64,000 nucleotides of DNA, taken from positions 110,377,087-110,441,086 of the forward strand of contig NC_080423.1 in NCBI RefSeq assembly GCF_029873635.1, read 5' to 3'. The first letter of the stretch is position 1. Each line of letters opens with the position of its first letter. This document shows, one piece after another, positions 34,906 through 48,376 of the stretch. The translations under genes were made by a program, and so were the position numbers. This stretch comes from Malania oleifera. Its lineage: Eukaryota; Streptophyta; Magnoliopsida; Santalales; Ximeniaceae. The notes beneath the pieces were generated by a model that was given only the letters and a program-made list of their open reading frames with translations, searched no databases and had not been told where the DNA came from.

Positions 34906-36984
34906 TGTTTCCAACTATGCCTCCTCCTTCCTTCTTCTCTCTCACCTCAATTTTCTCGGCGAATATTCGACCAATCGGGAGACGGAAGGTACCGTTGGAT
35001 TCCTATCTCTGTCACCAATATTTCTACTAGAGTGGATTTATCGTGGGGGCGACCTAGGCACCACTCCTGGGGTAAGGTATGCTCCATATTTTTCCTTAAT
35101 TTCTCTTTAGATCTTGATCTAAATCGATGATCAAGCACTACCACGGGGTCCTAGTCTCGATTATCATCGTTTTGGTTAAAGTAAATTTTCAATTTGGGTT
35201 TCCTAGGCAGCACTCCAAAGCGAAAGTGTGATTTGGGGAAATAAGTAAATTGGTTATATTTGAGATTTTAATAATTTATTTGGAATTTATGGGTCTAGGA
35301 AATGTTGAAATAGTATTTTATTTATGCTTGATTTAATTGAATTAGGATTATTGAATCAGGGTTTGGGTGAGGGCTGCAGACATCATTTTGGGATCCTTGT
35401 TGACGTAGTTCAAGAAATCAGGTAAGGAGGGATATATATTAAACTAGGTTTTATGAATTAAACGGATAAATGGATTATGTTATGTATATATGTATATGTT
35501 TTCATATGAGTTTAAAATGCCAACCGTTTAAATTATGATTTCTGAGTTTAGGGCTGTTTTATTAGTTATGTATATGTGAAAATTGATTGATGAAAGTGAA
35601 AGATTTTTCAAGATAATTATGTAAGAAATTAAAGGTATATTTTCAGTATATGAATGTTAAATGTAGGTTAACTTATTTTACAGGAAATGTATGAATTTTA
35701 CTGCTAAATTGTGTCGCATGAGTAAAATGAAAATTCTGTGTAAATTATGTTATATGTATGAGATGCAGGTTATACATGGAATGCACTGAGAATGAAAATG
35801 TTATATGAATTATGCTGCATGTGATTATTAATGTAACCATGAAAACAATGAACAACTGAAAGGAGCTGTAGACTAACTGATGACAGCTGAAAGGAGTTGT
35901 AGTAGTAGGCTAACGCATATCTATGTGGACTAATTGATGTACAACTGAAAGGAGTTGTAGTAGCAGAATAGCATATATTTATGTGGACTAACTGATGAAC
36001 AACTGAAAGAAGTTGTAGTAGTAGAATAAAACATATTTATGTGGACTAACTGATGTACAACTGAAAGGAGCTGTAGTACGAATGTAGAAAATGAAATGAA
36101 ATATGAAATGTAAACAATGTAAAATGGGAAAGAGTCATGTAAAGTGAAATGCTACAAAATGTCAAAACTGAGAACATAAATAGATGAGAAATACAGAATA
36201 AATGACGAACAGAGTAATGTATTATTGTAGTATCAGTATCCATGCTAATATAATATGTATTTATATGGGCGGGGCAAACTCTTCGTCCAAGGGCTTGCTC
36301 AAAAAGGCGAGTGCCCTGGTAGGTATCAGATGTAGTAGTAGGTTGCATAACGTATTAGGGCAAAGGGAAATTACTTGCATGGGCGGGTAAATTTCCTTAT
36401 TCTTGGGAGCCTTTACTGATAAACCTTTGTATGAACTGTGTGAGTACGGGATTACTTTTTCACCCGACGGCTTACTAAGTAAGGTAAGTGCCCTGATATG
36501 CTTCAACTATAACCATTGGTTGCCTAAAGTATCAGAGTAGAGGGGTGCTACTCGAATGAGCGGGTAATCACCCCAATCCTTAGTAAATCTCATTGGTAAA
36601 ATACCTTACATGTGTTTGATTAGGCTCAGGAAAGGAGAAATTATGATTAAATGCAAATAATGATTTTATTTGTTATTTACAAACCTCATGTTGGCCACAC
36701 GCTGATTTAATATATTGTTTCTTCCCTTACTGAGATGTGTCTCACCCAAATAAAAACTCATTTTCTTCAGGACCTCACGTGATCGAACTTAGAGAGCTCG
36801 GGGTTGTTATAGCATTTTTGGATATAGAAAGAAAAAAAGGGTATAAACTTTGATGATACTTTTGGGATGTGTAAATTTTATGTTTTATGTTTTAAGTCTT
36901 CTGAGTTGTGAATACCGGAAGTTGTAGATTATGTTTTTGGAGATATGTATATATGTGGATACAGGTAGATGGATGACTTATTCT
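34906..36984 (+). mobile_element. Plus-strand gypsy-type LTR fragment, 5'-truncated
   Basis: It begins in a pyrimidine-rich LTR leader (CTTCTTCTCTCTCACC), similar in layout to 55770-55960, has GTAAG donors near 35079 and 35417, and the motif TTACTGAG...TCTCACCC at about 36729-36750 followed by TTCTTCAG. U3 and TATA are missing. It ends where minus-strand LTR sequence begins. Confidence 0.6.
35850..36080. repeat. Tandem repeats, about 60-bp unit, 4-5 copies
   Basis: The core ACTGAAAGGAGTTGTAGTAG, with spacer TATTTATGTGGACTAACTGA, is repeated four to five times with small changes, inside an LTR fragment. Confidence 0.85.
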
Positions 36985-39090
36985 AGCCATGCCCTGAACT
37001 CAAAAATGGGCCCCAGGGTGTAATTTAGTAACCTAACCTGTACCTTTATCATACAACCATCCATGATACTACACAATATAAGGGTCCGACCCTATAGGGT
37101 TCACATATACCCTGTACATCATCACCTACATAATGTATATATGCAGTGGAATAATTTAACCTAATACATTCATAACACCATACCATCATACCATAGCAGA
37201 GTTTAAAGAACATCAAAGTCTAGTCCCATAATACAAAACATAATCCCCGGGTATCCACATAACCCAAAAAATGACACCCTGGCCATGGTTCAGTACTTAC
37301 CCAAGTACCTAGACAGTGCTAACCAACACCCACGCTCCTGAAATGCTAGAATGTTAGAGTCGGCTACTTGAAGGACCTGAAAAACATTTGCATGATAGGG
37401 GCGAGACACCTCTCAGTAAGGGAGAAACATGTTATATCAGTGTGTGGATACATGAGTGTTATTTCAACAGTAAAACATAAACATTTCACAATTCCAGTAT
37501 TTTCACAACACAATTCCAGTATACATATCACCAAAACACCTCGTTCTAGTGTCGTCACACTCTTCGGCCTAAGCCGTCCGCATGACACCGTGCCCTCAGT
37601 AACCTGGCGTAGCCTAAGCCCCACAGCGTTCAACCGGTGCAAACATGGTGCAAACTCACACCCTTCAGTAACCAACCGGAATCATAGGTGGTATTTCACA
37701 CCCTCGGCCTCAAGTTGGATATCTAAGCCTATGGTAGTTAACCGACTCGGCTGCCTATGGTATTATTCCGACACGCCTCATATCTCAGCCTTCAGCAGTT
37801 AATCGGCATGCTTCGATTGTCCTAGGCCTTCGATTTTATCCCGACTCAGCTTTTCACAAAACCTGGAACATTTTGGAACTCACATTCCGATATCTCATTT
37901 CAATCACTCACAGCCTACGGTAGTTAACTGACACGCTTTTTCACAGAACACATTATTCAACATATCAGCTCATTCCACACTTATTTGGGTAACAAACAAT
38001 CTCATATCAGATATTCCGAAAATATAATTTAAAATAATCAAAGGTACGGTCATCTTTATATTACAGTTTAATCAAATATATAGTTTTCCAACAGAAACGG
38101 AGATGATACCCGAAACCCCTAATTTTTCCTAAAAACTGTAACTCTAAAATCCTGTCATTTCACCTGATAGATTTTCCCAAATAAATAACCAAAACATTCG
38201 TATAATCATAAACCACAGTTTTACCGATTCATATTATAAAATAACTGATATAAACAGAAACCCCTTACCTTTCCTCAAAAATCAAAATACGAACTTAATC
38301 AGCTAAAACAACGACACAGGATCCCCAAAACCTAAAAATCTAAGAACAATCCTTTAATATAATTGCAACCACTACATATCTACCAAATTGAAAACGAAGT
38401 CGGACCTTTACCTTGATTTCAGGACAAAACCTAAAAATCCTCAAAATGAAGATCTAATCCTCTATAACCGTAGAGATTCTCCTTTTGATCCACGTGATAA
38501 CGTTGGATCTTTGATTCGGGTAACAGATGACCCGAAACCCTAGAGAGACAATCTCCTTCGAATTTTAGAGAAAGAGAGAGAATTTGAATTTTCTTAGCAA
38601 TTAAACAACCAAAAATTTAATTTATAGACCTTTGACCCGACTAGCCTCGTCGATGAAGTGGAGCGCCCATCGACAAGCAGAAGAAGGGTGTTCGTCGACG
38701 ATGGCGTGGCCTCGTCGACGAGCCTGACATTTCAGAATTCTCAAAATCTCTATGTATTCGCTCATTGATGAACCTTTGAATTTCATCGCAGAGCTATAGA
38801 AGGGACTTCGTTGAGAGCCCTGCTATTTTTATCTTTTTTAATTCCCCTCTCCTTTTCTTATTTATTTAATCAATATTTCTTGGGTCAGGTTCTTACAACC
38901 TCCCCTCCTTACAAAAATTTCGTCCCCGAAATTTGCAATCTCTCATTCGCTAACTCATCAATATACCAAAATGCATACTTGACTCTAAGAAGAGCTAGTG
39001 GCCACCCACATAGCAATCCCGTCCCAAATATATTACATACCCTTACTTATGGTGGACGAATACCGTGGTTACATACATAGTCAGGAGCTC
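36985..39090 (-). mobile_element. Minus-strand gypsy 3' LTR plus start of internal region
   Basis: LTR sequence runs to 38897 (minus-strand start TGTAAGAACC). It is adjoined at 38898 by a polypurine tract (AAGGAGGGGAGGT on the minus strand), as in the full element at 43651. Then about 190 bp of internal sequence related to 43651-43860 follows before the sequence breaks off near 39090. TCGTCGACGA-type repeats (38641-38820) lie upstream of a minus-strand TATA box near 38618-38626. The LTR terminus at about 36985 (GCCATGCCCTGAAC) is decayed. Confidence 0.65.
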
Positions 39091-41339
39091 ACAATTTTAC
39101 GTTCGTCAACGAACTAGCCTCCTCGTCGACGAAGTGCCTTCATGAGTCATTGACGAATCACTTGAATTTGTCGACGAACGCTAGCCTATAAATATGTAAA
39201 CCTCATTTTCAGCGTGATTTTCTCTATCCTCTCTCTCTCTCTCTAAACCTATGATTTTCCTTCTCTCTCTCTTCGATTTCGGCTTCGTCATAGCTCGGAT
39301 TGACGATCGAGAACCGTCGTGAGGTTCGTGGGGAGATTCTCTACAACTTAATTAGAGCAAATTGTTGATTTGGAGACCTTGGGTACCATCCCAAAATCAA
39401 GATAAGTAAGTTATTTTAGGGTTTAAGTATTTATTTGGAGTATTCGAAACCTACGAAGTGTTAAATAAGAATTATTGTGGGAGATGACTTAATTAATCTG
39501 GGAAAAATGTATTTTTAGGGTTTTAAGTTTTGAACGCTACAGGCATGGTTGGATTGTTAACAGGCCTCTCAGTAATCCAGGTAAGGAAAATAAATTATAA
39601 CAGCGACTTTTGGAAAAGAAATTGCTGATTTAAAGTATGTGAAAAATGAAATATGGAATTTTACCTGTGATTAATATGTTATGAATATTAGATAAAAATT
39701 GTGTGGCATGAGAAATTTGATATAACAAGTTTATATTGGGAATGTAACTGAAATTGGGATATACGATTTGAGTTGAGGAAAATGAGATTATGAAATATAT
39801 ATATATATATACTGAACTATTTTATACAGAAATGAAGTTATGGAAATTTAATTATGTTTTATATACATAATTGTAATGAAATGAGTTTGTTATATGGAAA
39901 TGATAAAAAGTGGTATATAGAATGATTTTATGGAAAAACGAAGAAATGTGTGTGTGTGTGTGTGTGTGTGTGTCTATATATATATAGATGTGCAATTTAC
40001 TGGGAAATAATGAAATGTGGTATTGATATGTTTTTACTAAGAAATGTTGAGATACGAGAAATGAGATATTTAGTATGAGAATGGAATGTGTACAAAAAAT
40101 GATGACAATACCACTAATGTGATGAAATAAATGTGAATACTAAATAGTGAATACTGAAATGTGAATACTGAACTGAGAATAATGAAATATGAATTCGAAA
40201 TGTACCCTGATAGGCTGTTGTTGATAGAGAGCATGGTACCATTGCTAGCGAGGTGTTAGTACAACCACGCGGTCTCGTGAAGAGTGTGGCGTGGCAGTTG
40301 ATTGGGCCAGTGATAAGGGTAGTTTTGCCACCTGGCATCCAGACCAGGAGTAGGCAGGCCAATCGTACTACAGACACGTGGTTACATTATTTTGATCTAT
40401 ATGGGAAGGCCAACCGCAGTTTAGATCCAGCCTTCAGGCCGCACAACCCTAACCATGGGGGGAAGCATGACGTGGAGAATATCCTTAGGGCAGCCATGAG
40501 TTACTGACACGTTATGGATTTTGTTACTGGCGGATACTCATGTGTTGGATTATGATTACTCATTATAGACGCGATAATGAACAACTATGGGTTACAGACA
40601 CGTTGAGATATTTATATAAGGATACCCATGGTCTAGAATGTGAAAATGAGAATGAGAAAGAAAAACTTATGTAAGCTATTGAAATATGAATATGAGAAAG
40701 AATAGTCTATGAAAGAAAATGTGAATATGATTTTGAGAAATGAAAAAGTGTGTATATGATATGAAAATGACAAGAGAGCTTTGAAAATACGTTTTACATC
40801 CATATATGATTATGACAACACACACACGCACACACACACACACACTCACACACTCACATATATATTTTCTTCCAGCTGCTATATTTATTAAAATGAAATG
40901 TGTTATAATGTAATTGAAATTATACTGCCACATATTATGAATAATTTATTCCGTCTTACTGAGAGTTGTCTCACCCAAATATTTAAATATTTCAGGGAAT
41001 CGTAACAGGTTAGGAGATGGAGCTCCGAGATAGAGGGGAGCTAGTACCTTGATAGACAGGGTAAGCATTTTGTGTTGGGAAATGTGTTTGTGTAATTCCT
41101 TGGGTTATGTTATGGATTTTTAGAGATGTTTATGGATGTTTAGTACTCTGGTTATTAGTATTCCAAATGGTATGTAAATATGAACTTCCATTGTTAGGTA
41201 TGTATTTTACATGATAGATCAATTACCTAGTATCCCACCTCGGGTCGGGTCTTAATGATATATGGTATCAGGGTTTTGATTTGATGATCATGTTGATTTT
41301 TATTATAAAAAAAATTGATGGAAAAATCGAGTCGTGGCA
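39091..41339 (+). mobile_element. 5' LTR of a plus-strand Ty3/gypsy element, start truncated
   Basis: Only about 95 bp of U3 with TCGTCGACGAA-type repeats precede the TATA box (CTATAAATAT, about 39184-39194). The motif TTACTGAG...TCTCACCC is at about 40957-40976. A putative 65-nt exon is 40996-41060. The LTR ends GTCGTGGCA at 41339 and is followed by a decayed initiator-methionine tRNA primer site (TTTGGTATTAGAGCC, 41341-41355). (GT)n and (CA)n runs lie at about 39948-39973 and 40816-40858. A partial 3' LTR copy is at 54535-54890. Confidence 0.7.
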
Positions 41340-41914
41340 GTTTGGTATTAGAGCCTAGGTTGTTAGGTTTTGCAGACTCTAGTAAAACAACGAAATACAA
41401 TACCAGAGTATAGGAATGAATTTTAATGGGAGTAGAGGATAGGTAGATTGGGATATGAGTCTGTCATTGTGGAGTATAAGATGGATATTTAGGGTTCCAT
41501 CTTGCGACCCGGAGGCAGGAGTTCCGTGGTTGTTTCTGTGCTTTTCCTGGGTGATGTCTTCAGGAAAACCATAGTAAACTATCGCCGGTTCTTGTTTCTA
41601 TGTGGTAGAACTGGATCTTAAGTTGGGAGTGAGGATGTTAAATGGTTGTAGTAGGATATTTTATGGATTCTAGTTTTTTAAGCGTATTAATGGTATTATA
41701 AGGATAGAATTCAAAGACTGTTTTGTATCATTTTCAGGATGGAGCTTGGAAGTAGTAGTGCACATGTTGGAGGTGATGATGGAGGGCTTTCCAGTATGGG
41801 TGGCGGAGACCCTGATGTAGTATTACGTAGCGTCACTGTTAGTCTTGGTATATTACCAAGAAGGGAGGTGAATTGGGTATTTAAAAATTAATCCCCTAGG
41901 TTCAACTAATCTAG

Positions 41915-43650
41915 TGTCACGCCCCGAACCCAGTTTTTGGACCTGAGGGTGAAAAAGTAACCTAGCCTGTCCCTGTATCATACAAGATCAAGATACAGTA
42001 CAATGAATGAGGGTCCGACCCCATGGGGTTCCTAGGCACCCTATACATATCCACATACACAATAGGTACACAGCGGAAAATAAGTCTTTCTATACACAAA
42101 CTGTACCATACCAGAGTCTATACAAGGAGTCAACTTCACAAAAATACAACACAAACTCAAGTGTTAACCAAAACCACCAATAGACCACCCAGTACAGTCC
42201 TAGTACTTACCTAAGTACTTCTTGTAGTACACCAACTACTATGCTTCAAACAACAGGACACTAATTTCGGTTACCCGAAGAACCTGAAAAAAATGTACGT
42301 ACAGCAGGGGCGAGACATTTCTCAGTAAGGCAGATACAAGTTATATCGGTGTGTGACATTTGAGTGTTATCATGATAGCAAAACATACACAGTTAAATGC
42401 AATTCCAGTATTCTCACAAAATGGTTCCAGTACAGTGCATACACACACACACACACACATGATCAACCCGTTGTCGTCACACCCTTCAGCCCATAGCCGG
42501 CTCGCGATATTTGGTGTCAGCCTATAGCTGATCCGCGATACACGGCGTCCCCGGCACATGGAGAACCCTAGGCTCCCATGGCATCGTATCGGTACAAACT
42601 GGTGGATCCACACCCTTCGGTGATCAGCCGGTAAGGCTCACACCCTCAGATATAGAGCCGGACACTCTTGCCAAACATCGCCTAACAATTTCATATACCC
42701 ACGAATATAGAGTCAAACACTTTTTCAGTACCTAGAACAACTCGAAACCCAGTTCCTGTTACATTTTAATAAAACACAATCATGCATGCTCATATAACCA
42801 AAAAAACCACACCCATTTGGAAATCCGAAAATCATGTTTTCCAAACATATACAGTTTAATATAAAGTCAATGCACGGTCATCCCTATTACACAGTACAAA
42901 TCACCATATACATACGATTTTCAACAAAACCAAGGATGCAATCCAATACCCCCTTTTTCTCAAAACTGTAACATGAAAAACCCATAAATTTACCCGTCAG
43001 ATCCCCCCCAAATGAGTAACTAAAACGCACATAGAACCGTGAACCACAGTTCTACGGAGTCTGATTTAAAAAATAACTGACATAAACTAAATCCCCTTAC
43101 CTTTCCCCAAATAACAAATCCCGAACTCCGAGGCCCCTAAACAGTGAACCAAGTTCCAAAACCTACATACCACAATACAAAATATGCTCACAAGCCTATT
43201 CTCTACACAACTACTAGATTAGATTTGAAAATCGAGCCTTACCTCAATTTTGAGCCAAAGCCCGAAAATACCCGAATCAATGATCCGATCCGTAGAACTT
43301 GTAGAGAATCCTTCCCTAATCCTTGTGGTAACGTCGGATCTACGATTCCCGCTACATACGATGAAGAAATCTAGAGAGATAGAGAGTAGGTTGAGCTTTC
43401 ATAGCTGAGAAGTAATGAAAATATTTATTTATAACTGAATTTGAGCTTTCTTAGTTGAGAAGTAATAAAAATATCTATTTATAAACCTTTGACCTGGCCA
43501 CTCCTAGTCGACGAGACTCTGCACTTCGTTGCCGAGAACTACAAAGACTTCGTCGACAAACTCTGGCTTTGTCGATGAAACTTGCTCAATTACCAATCTA
43601 CCCCTTTCTTAATTAATTAATTTCCCTATATCACAATTCGGGTTCTTACA
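41915..43650 (-). repeat. 3' LTR of the chromovirus
   Basis: 1736 bp. It has TCGTCGACGAA-type repeats at about 43500-43580 and a duplicated ~50-bp block (43393-43490) that gives two minus-strand TATA-like TTATAAAT sequences. The conserved TTACTGAG motif is at about 42308-42330, and a putative 73-nt exon at 42283-42211. Confidence 0.85.
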
Positions 43651-43955
43651 ACCTCCCCTCCTTATAAAAATTTTCTTCTCAAAATTTGCTACCTCTTATT
43701 CATAAACTCATTCATGAAATCAATTATACCCTCGACTTTAGGAAGAAAACTGGCGACTACTATAACGCAGCCCCGTCACAACATATACATACCCTTACTT
43801 ATGGCGGAGAAATACCATGGTTACAAACAATCGTCTCAAGAGTTCACAAATACACACACTCCTCAAGACCAACCACCTATTCCAATACAAAGTAGGGTAA
43901 TGTACATAACTCAGAACAACTGTGGATACTTCTGGCGTATTTTTGCTTCCAATTC

Positions 43956-45293
43956 CTAAGAAGCTTCCTTAACCTCGAGATTCCACCACAATACCTTCAC
44001 CAAAGATATGTCCTTGGTACGTAGCTTCTGAACTTTATGGTCTAGAATATGAACACGTATCTCCTCATACGCTAAACAATCCCCAATCTCCACATTCTCG
44101 TAGCTAATAACATGTGAAGGATCCAACACGTACCTCCTCAATATGGATACGTGAAACACATCATGGACCTTCAAGAGTGCTGGGGGTAGTGCAATCCTGT
44201 AGGCTACCGGACCCACTAACTCAAGAACCTCTAATGGTCCAATGTACCTCAGGCTTAGCTTGTCATTCTTCCCAAATCTCATCACCCTTTTCATTGGAGC
44301 GATCCTAAAAAATACCTTACCCCCCCACCTCGAACTTCAACTCACGGCTGTGAACATCTGTGTAGCTCTTCTGCTAACTTTGAGCTAATTTAATCCTTTC
44401 TCAGATCAAAGCTACCTTCTCAAATGCATGCTGCACAAGTTCAGGTCCTAACACTTGACGTTCACCAACCTCACTTCAATACAGAGGAGATTGACACCTC
44501 CGACCATACAGAGCCTCGAACGGTGCCATCTCGATACTAACTTGGAAGCTGTTGTTATAAGCGAACTCTACTAGTGGCATAAACTGTATCTAGCTACCAC
44601 CAAAATCTAACACACAAGCCCGCAACATATCCTCCAAGATCTGTATCGTCTTCTTCGAGTGTCCATCAGTCTGGGGGTGGAACGCTATACTGAAAGTAAG
44701 CTTTGTCCCCAATGCTTCTTGCAAGCTCGTCCAGAATCGAGAAGTGAACCTTAGGTCTCGATCTGATACAATGGACATCGGTACCCCGTGCATTCTAACT
44801 ATCTCATGCACATATATGTCTGCTAGCCTACTTAAAGGGTAGCTAACCTTCATCGGTAAGAAGTGAGCAGATTTCATCAACCTCTCCATGATAACCCAAA
44901 TAACATTCTGCCCGTGAAGTGCTGGCGGCAATCCGGTCACAAAGTCCATGGAAATATGCTCCCATTTTCACATCATAATAGCTAAGGGTTGTACGACCCT
45001 GTCAGCTTTTAATGTTTAACTTTTACCTGCTGACACATTAGATACTGCTCCATAAAATGGGCAATATGCCTCTTCATACCACTCCACCAGAAGGTTTCGT
45101 GCAAGTCTCGATACATCTTTGTACTACTTGAATGTACCGAATACAAAGAATGATGCGCTTCTTCCAGAATCGTCCTTCTGATCTCATCGTCGTTCGGAAC
45201 ACATAATCTAGTCCCAAACCTAACCACACTTTCCTCAGAAATGTTGAACTCTGAAGCCAATCCCTGTTGTACCTTTTCCATAACCTTTGTCAA
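43956..45293 (-). pseudogene. Chromovirus integrase with chromodomain-like tail, decayed
   Basis: The zinc-binding N-terminal HHCC region is at 45009-45190 (EAHHSLYSVH ... HFMEQYLMCQQVK). The catalytic core is at 44590-44949 (MDFVTGLPPALHG, VSDRDLRFTSRFW, HPQTDGHSKKTIQ), with D, D and E-equivalent positions recognisable although the E-bearing block reads KKTIQ. The C-terminal part (43956-44294) has YIGPLEVLELVGPVAYRI and VLWWNLEVKEAS, resembling chromovirus chromodomains. Several stops and at least one frameshift separate the parts. Confidence 0.82.
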
Positions 45294-45308
45294 CTTTGCA
45301 TCACTAGC

Positions 45309-46778
45309 CTACGCGGCTTTTATACGCTCAAACAAAGTCGGCTGCACCACCAAACTAGCAAGGAAAGCCTGATGATCACCACGCACTAACTCTATACCCG
45401 AGCTCTCCAGATCCTGTTTGATGTGATGCTGAGCTACAATTGTAGATACTACCACGTGATCCGACTTCCGACTTAACGCATCGACTACCACATTAGCTTT
45501 TCCCGGGTGATAACTGATGGTGCAATCGTAGTCCTTATTCAACTTAAGTCATCGTATCTGCCTCATATTCAACATCTTTTGTGTGAAAAAGTACCTGAGG
45601 CTTTTGTGGTTAGTAAAAATCTAGCATTGCACACCATACAAATAGTGTTGCCAGATCTTCAGTGCATATACAATAGCAGCCAACTCTAGATCATGCATCG
45701 GGTAATTCTTCTCATAATCCTTCAGTTGTCGAGAAGCATAAGCTATTACCTTACCCTGCTACATAAGCACGCAACCCAAACCTTTCAAAGACGCGTCGCT
45801 ATAAATCACAAAACCGCCATCCCCAAAAGGAATGGTTAAATCTTGAGTAGTAACCAGCCAATGCTTCAACTCCTGAAAGCACTGCTCGCAATCACTGGTC
45901 CATTCAAACTTTACCCCCTTCCTGGTCAATCGAGTTAGAGGCCCAGACAACTTAGAAAACCCTTCCATGAACCAATGATAATAACCTGTCAGTCCCAGAA
46001 AACTCCGAACCTCCTGCACACTCTTCGGCCTCACCCAGTCAACCACAACTTTGATCTTGCTAGGATCAACTGAAATACCGTCTCCAGACACCACATGACC
46101 GAAGAATGCAACCTGATTCAACTAGAACTTACACTTCTTTAGTTTAGCATACAACTTCTTCTCCCGTAGAATCTGTAATACTAACCTCAAATGGTTCTTG
46201 TGCTCCTCCGAACTATTCAAGTACACCAAAATGTCGTCAATAAACACCACTATGAATCGGTCCAAGTACTCATGGAAAACTCTGTTCATCGGATCCATAA
46301 ATACTGCCAAAGCATTCGTCAACCCAAAAGGCATGACTAAGAATTCGTAGTGGCCATATCTAGTTTGGAAAGCAGTCTTCGCCACATCCTCAGATCGAAC
46401 CCTCACCTGATGATATCCTGACCGTAGGTCAATCTTCAAAAAGACCTGAGTCCCCTACAGCTAGTCGAAGAGATCATCAATACGAGGCAACAGATAGCGA
46501 TTCTTCACAATCACCTTATTGATCTCACTGTAATCAATGCGTATATGCATCAACCCATCCTTCTTTCTCACAAACAGTATTGGAGCTCCCAAGTGTGAAA
46601 CACTAGGTAGAATGAAACCCCTATCCAGTAATTCCTGTAACTGCTCCTTGAACTCCTGAAGTTCTACTAGAGCCATTCGGTATGGAGCTTTAGAGATTGG
46701 TGTCTTACGAGGCAGCAACTCTATTGTGAACTCCACCTCACGATCCGGAGGTAAAATAGGTAAATCATCTGAAAACAC
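45309..46778 (-). pseudogene. Chromovirus reverse transcriptase and RNase H, decayed
   Basis: RT blocks in order: ILFVRKKDG (about 46555-46580), [14 protein letters not shown] (46398-46439) and the catalytic box [10 protein letters not shown] (about 46215-46250), with both aspartates intact. RNase H follows: FFGHVVSGDGI, FLGLTGYY and FVIYSDASLKGLGCVL (45759-46121), then ISYHPGKANVVVDALSRK (about 45470-45520). Stops fall between these blocks at about 46459, 46121 and 45757. The enzymes would make element cDNA from RNA and remove the template. Confidence 0.85.
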
Positions 46779-46889
46779 ATCCGGGAACTTGCTGACTACT
46801 CAAATATCCTCGAGTCTCAACTCATCCCGTGGCAGTTCCTTCACACAAGTTAGGTACCCCTGACATCCATCCAAAAGTAATCCCCTCGC

Positions 46890-47259
46890 CTAAAATGCAG
46901 ATAGAATCTGTGGCGTCGAACGCACACACGATCCCACAAAATCGTACTTCTGCACCCCAGGAGGTCTGAACACTACCGCCTTCCTATGATAGTCGATCAC
47001 AACATATATGGAGAATAACCAATCCATTCCCAATATAACATCAAACCCTGACATGTCATATATTACAAGGTTTACTGGTAGCAGCTTCCCCTGGATTACC
47101 ACTGGGCAGTCCTTTAACATCCTCCTACAGAATGATATATTCTCAGATGGTGTGGCTACAAACAATTCCCCTTCCATGACTTAGGTCTCCACCCCACACA
47201 GTTTCACAAAATTAACAGATATAAAAGAGCGGGTCGCACCCAAATCAAATAAAACTACA
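46890..47259 (-). pseudogene. Chromovirus aspartic protease, decayed
   Basis: The active-site region reads VLFDLGATRSFIS (about 47210-47255), so the usual DSG triad is DLG. The downstream part (46890-47177) contains VILGMDWL, a hallmark of gypsy retropepsins. A stop separates the two parts near 47180. Confidence 0.75.
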
Positions 47260-48376
47260 GCTCTATTTTAAAAGCAACATCATAGTACCTGTTACCACAT
47301 TCCCCGCATGCTCAGCATCCGCTGGAGTAAGTGACTACATCCTCGTTAGAGCTGTATTCGTCTAGTGGGTTCCTCGGGATACTTGATTACTCCCCCATTT
47401 CTGACACAAAGAAGGCGTACCCCTCTTTGGTGCGTGACAATCTCGAGCCATGTGACCTAACTGACCACAGTTGTAGCAATTACCCCCAAACGGCTAGCAC
47501 TCATCGTTATGCCATCTGCAACACCTGGTACAACGATCACTCACTTAGCTCATCTGAGAACCCTGATGCTCGGTATTCTTGTCAGTAACCCGAGCCCCTG
47601 TTCCTCTTCTTCCATGATACCTGACGAGATCCAGACTGAAAAGAAAAAGATATTGGCCTCTTCTTCGGCTCCTGATCCACCTCTTCCTCTCTAATACTAG
47701 TCTCAATCACAATGGCTTTATCCACAAAAACCGAAAACTCATGGATCTGATGCATACCCACTAATCTGCGGATGTCCTTCCTCAAGCTTTTCTTGAACCT
47801 CTGATTCTTATCGTACTCATTCGAGATCAAACATGGCGCATATCGAGATAACTCTATATACCGAGCAGTATATCCCTGCACCATCATACTCCCTTGTGTT
47901 AGCGTAGAAAACTCGTCTGCCTAAGCGTCACGTACAGAAGCTGGGAAGTATCTGTCGAAGAACACTTCCTTAAAACGGCTCCAAGACATCTCCACAGGAC
48001 CAACCCTCTGCTTCTCCAGTGGACTCATTGCAGTCCACCATCGTCCTGCCTCCCTAGATAACTGGAAGGCAGTATAAAGAACTTTCTGCCTATCTGTGCA
48101 GTGTAGGACCTCAATGATCCTCTCAAAATTCTCGACCTAATCCTCTGCTATCGTCGGGTCATTTTCCCTTGAGAACGTCAGAGGATGCATGCATATGAAC
48201 CTTTCAATGGTGCATCCCACAAACGTAGGAGAACGTTCGCGTCTCCTAACACTCCGCCCGATTTCCCATAGGACCTGGCTCGTCAGTCCTTGAGGCACAA
48301 TAGGAGACTTATCACTCGTCGTCTCCTCGGAGCCACTTCCCAAGTCATTATCCTTGGGCTCTATTCTGAAACACAA
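47260..48376 (-). pseudogene. Chromovirus gag, decayed
   Basis: Minus-strand reading gives the plant gypsy gag pattern: AFQLSREAGRWWTAM (about 48030-48075), FFDRYFPASVRDA (about 47935-47975) and GYTARYIELSRYAP (near 47840-47875). A zinc knuckle follows, CYNCGQLGHMARDC (about 47443-47485), with an intact CX2CX4HX4C pattern. Several in-frame stops (for example near 48136 and 47929) interrupt it. It lies directly downstream of the 5' LTR and primer site. Gag forms the particle that packages element RNA. The true start codon could not be fixed. Confidence 0.78.

Noticed and set aside
35850..36080. CRISPR-like spacing of repeats
   Set aside because: Spacers are nearly identical to each other, so it is an ordinary tandem repeat, in plant nuclear DNA.
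37364..37802. Overlapping 103- and 144-residue frames on opposite strands
   Set aside because: They lie wholly in a gypsy-type LTR with no protein similarity.
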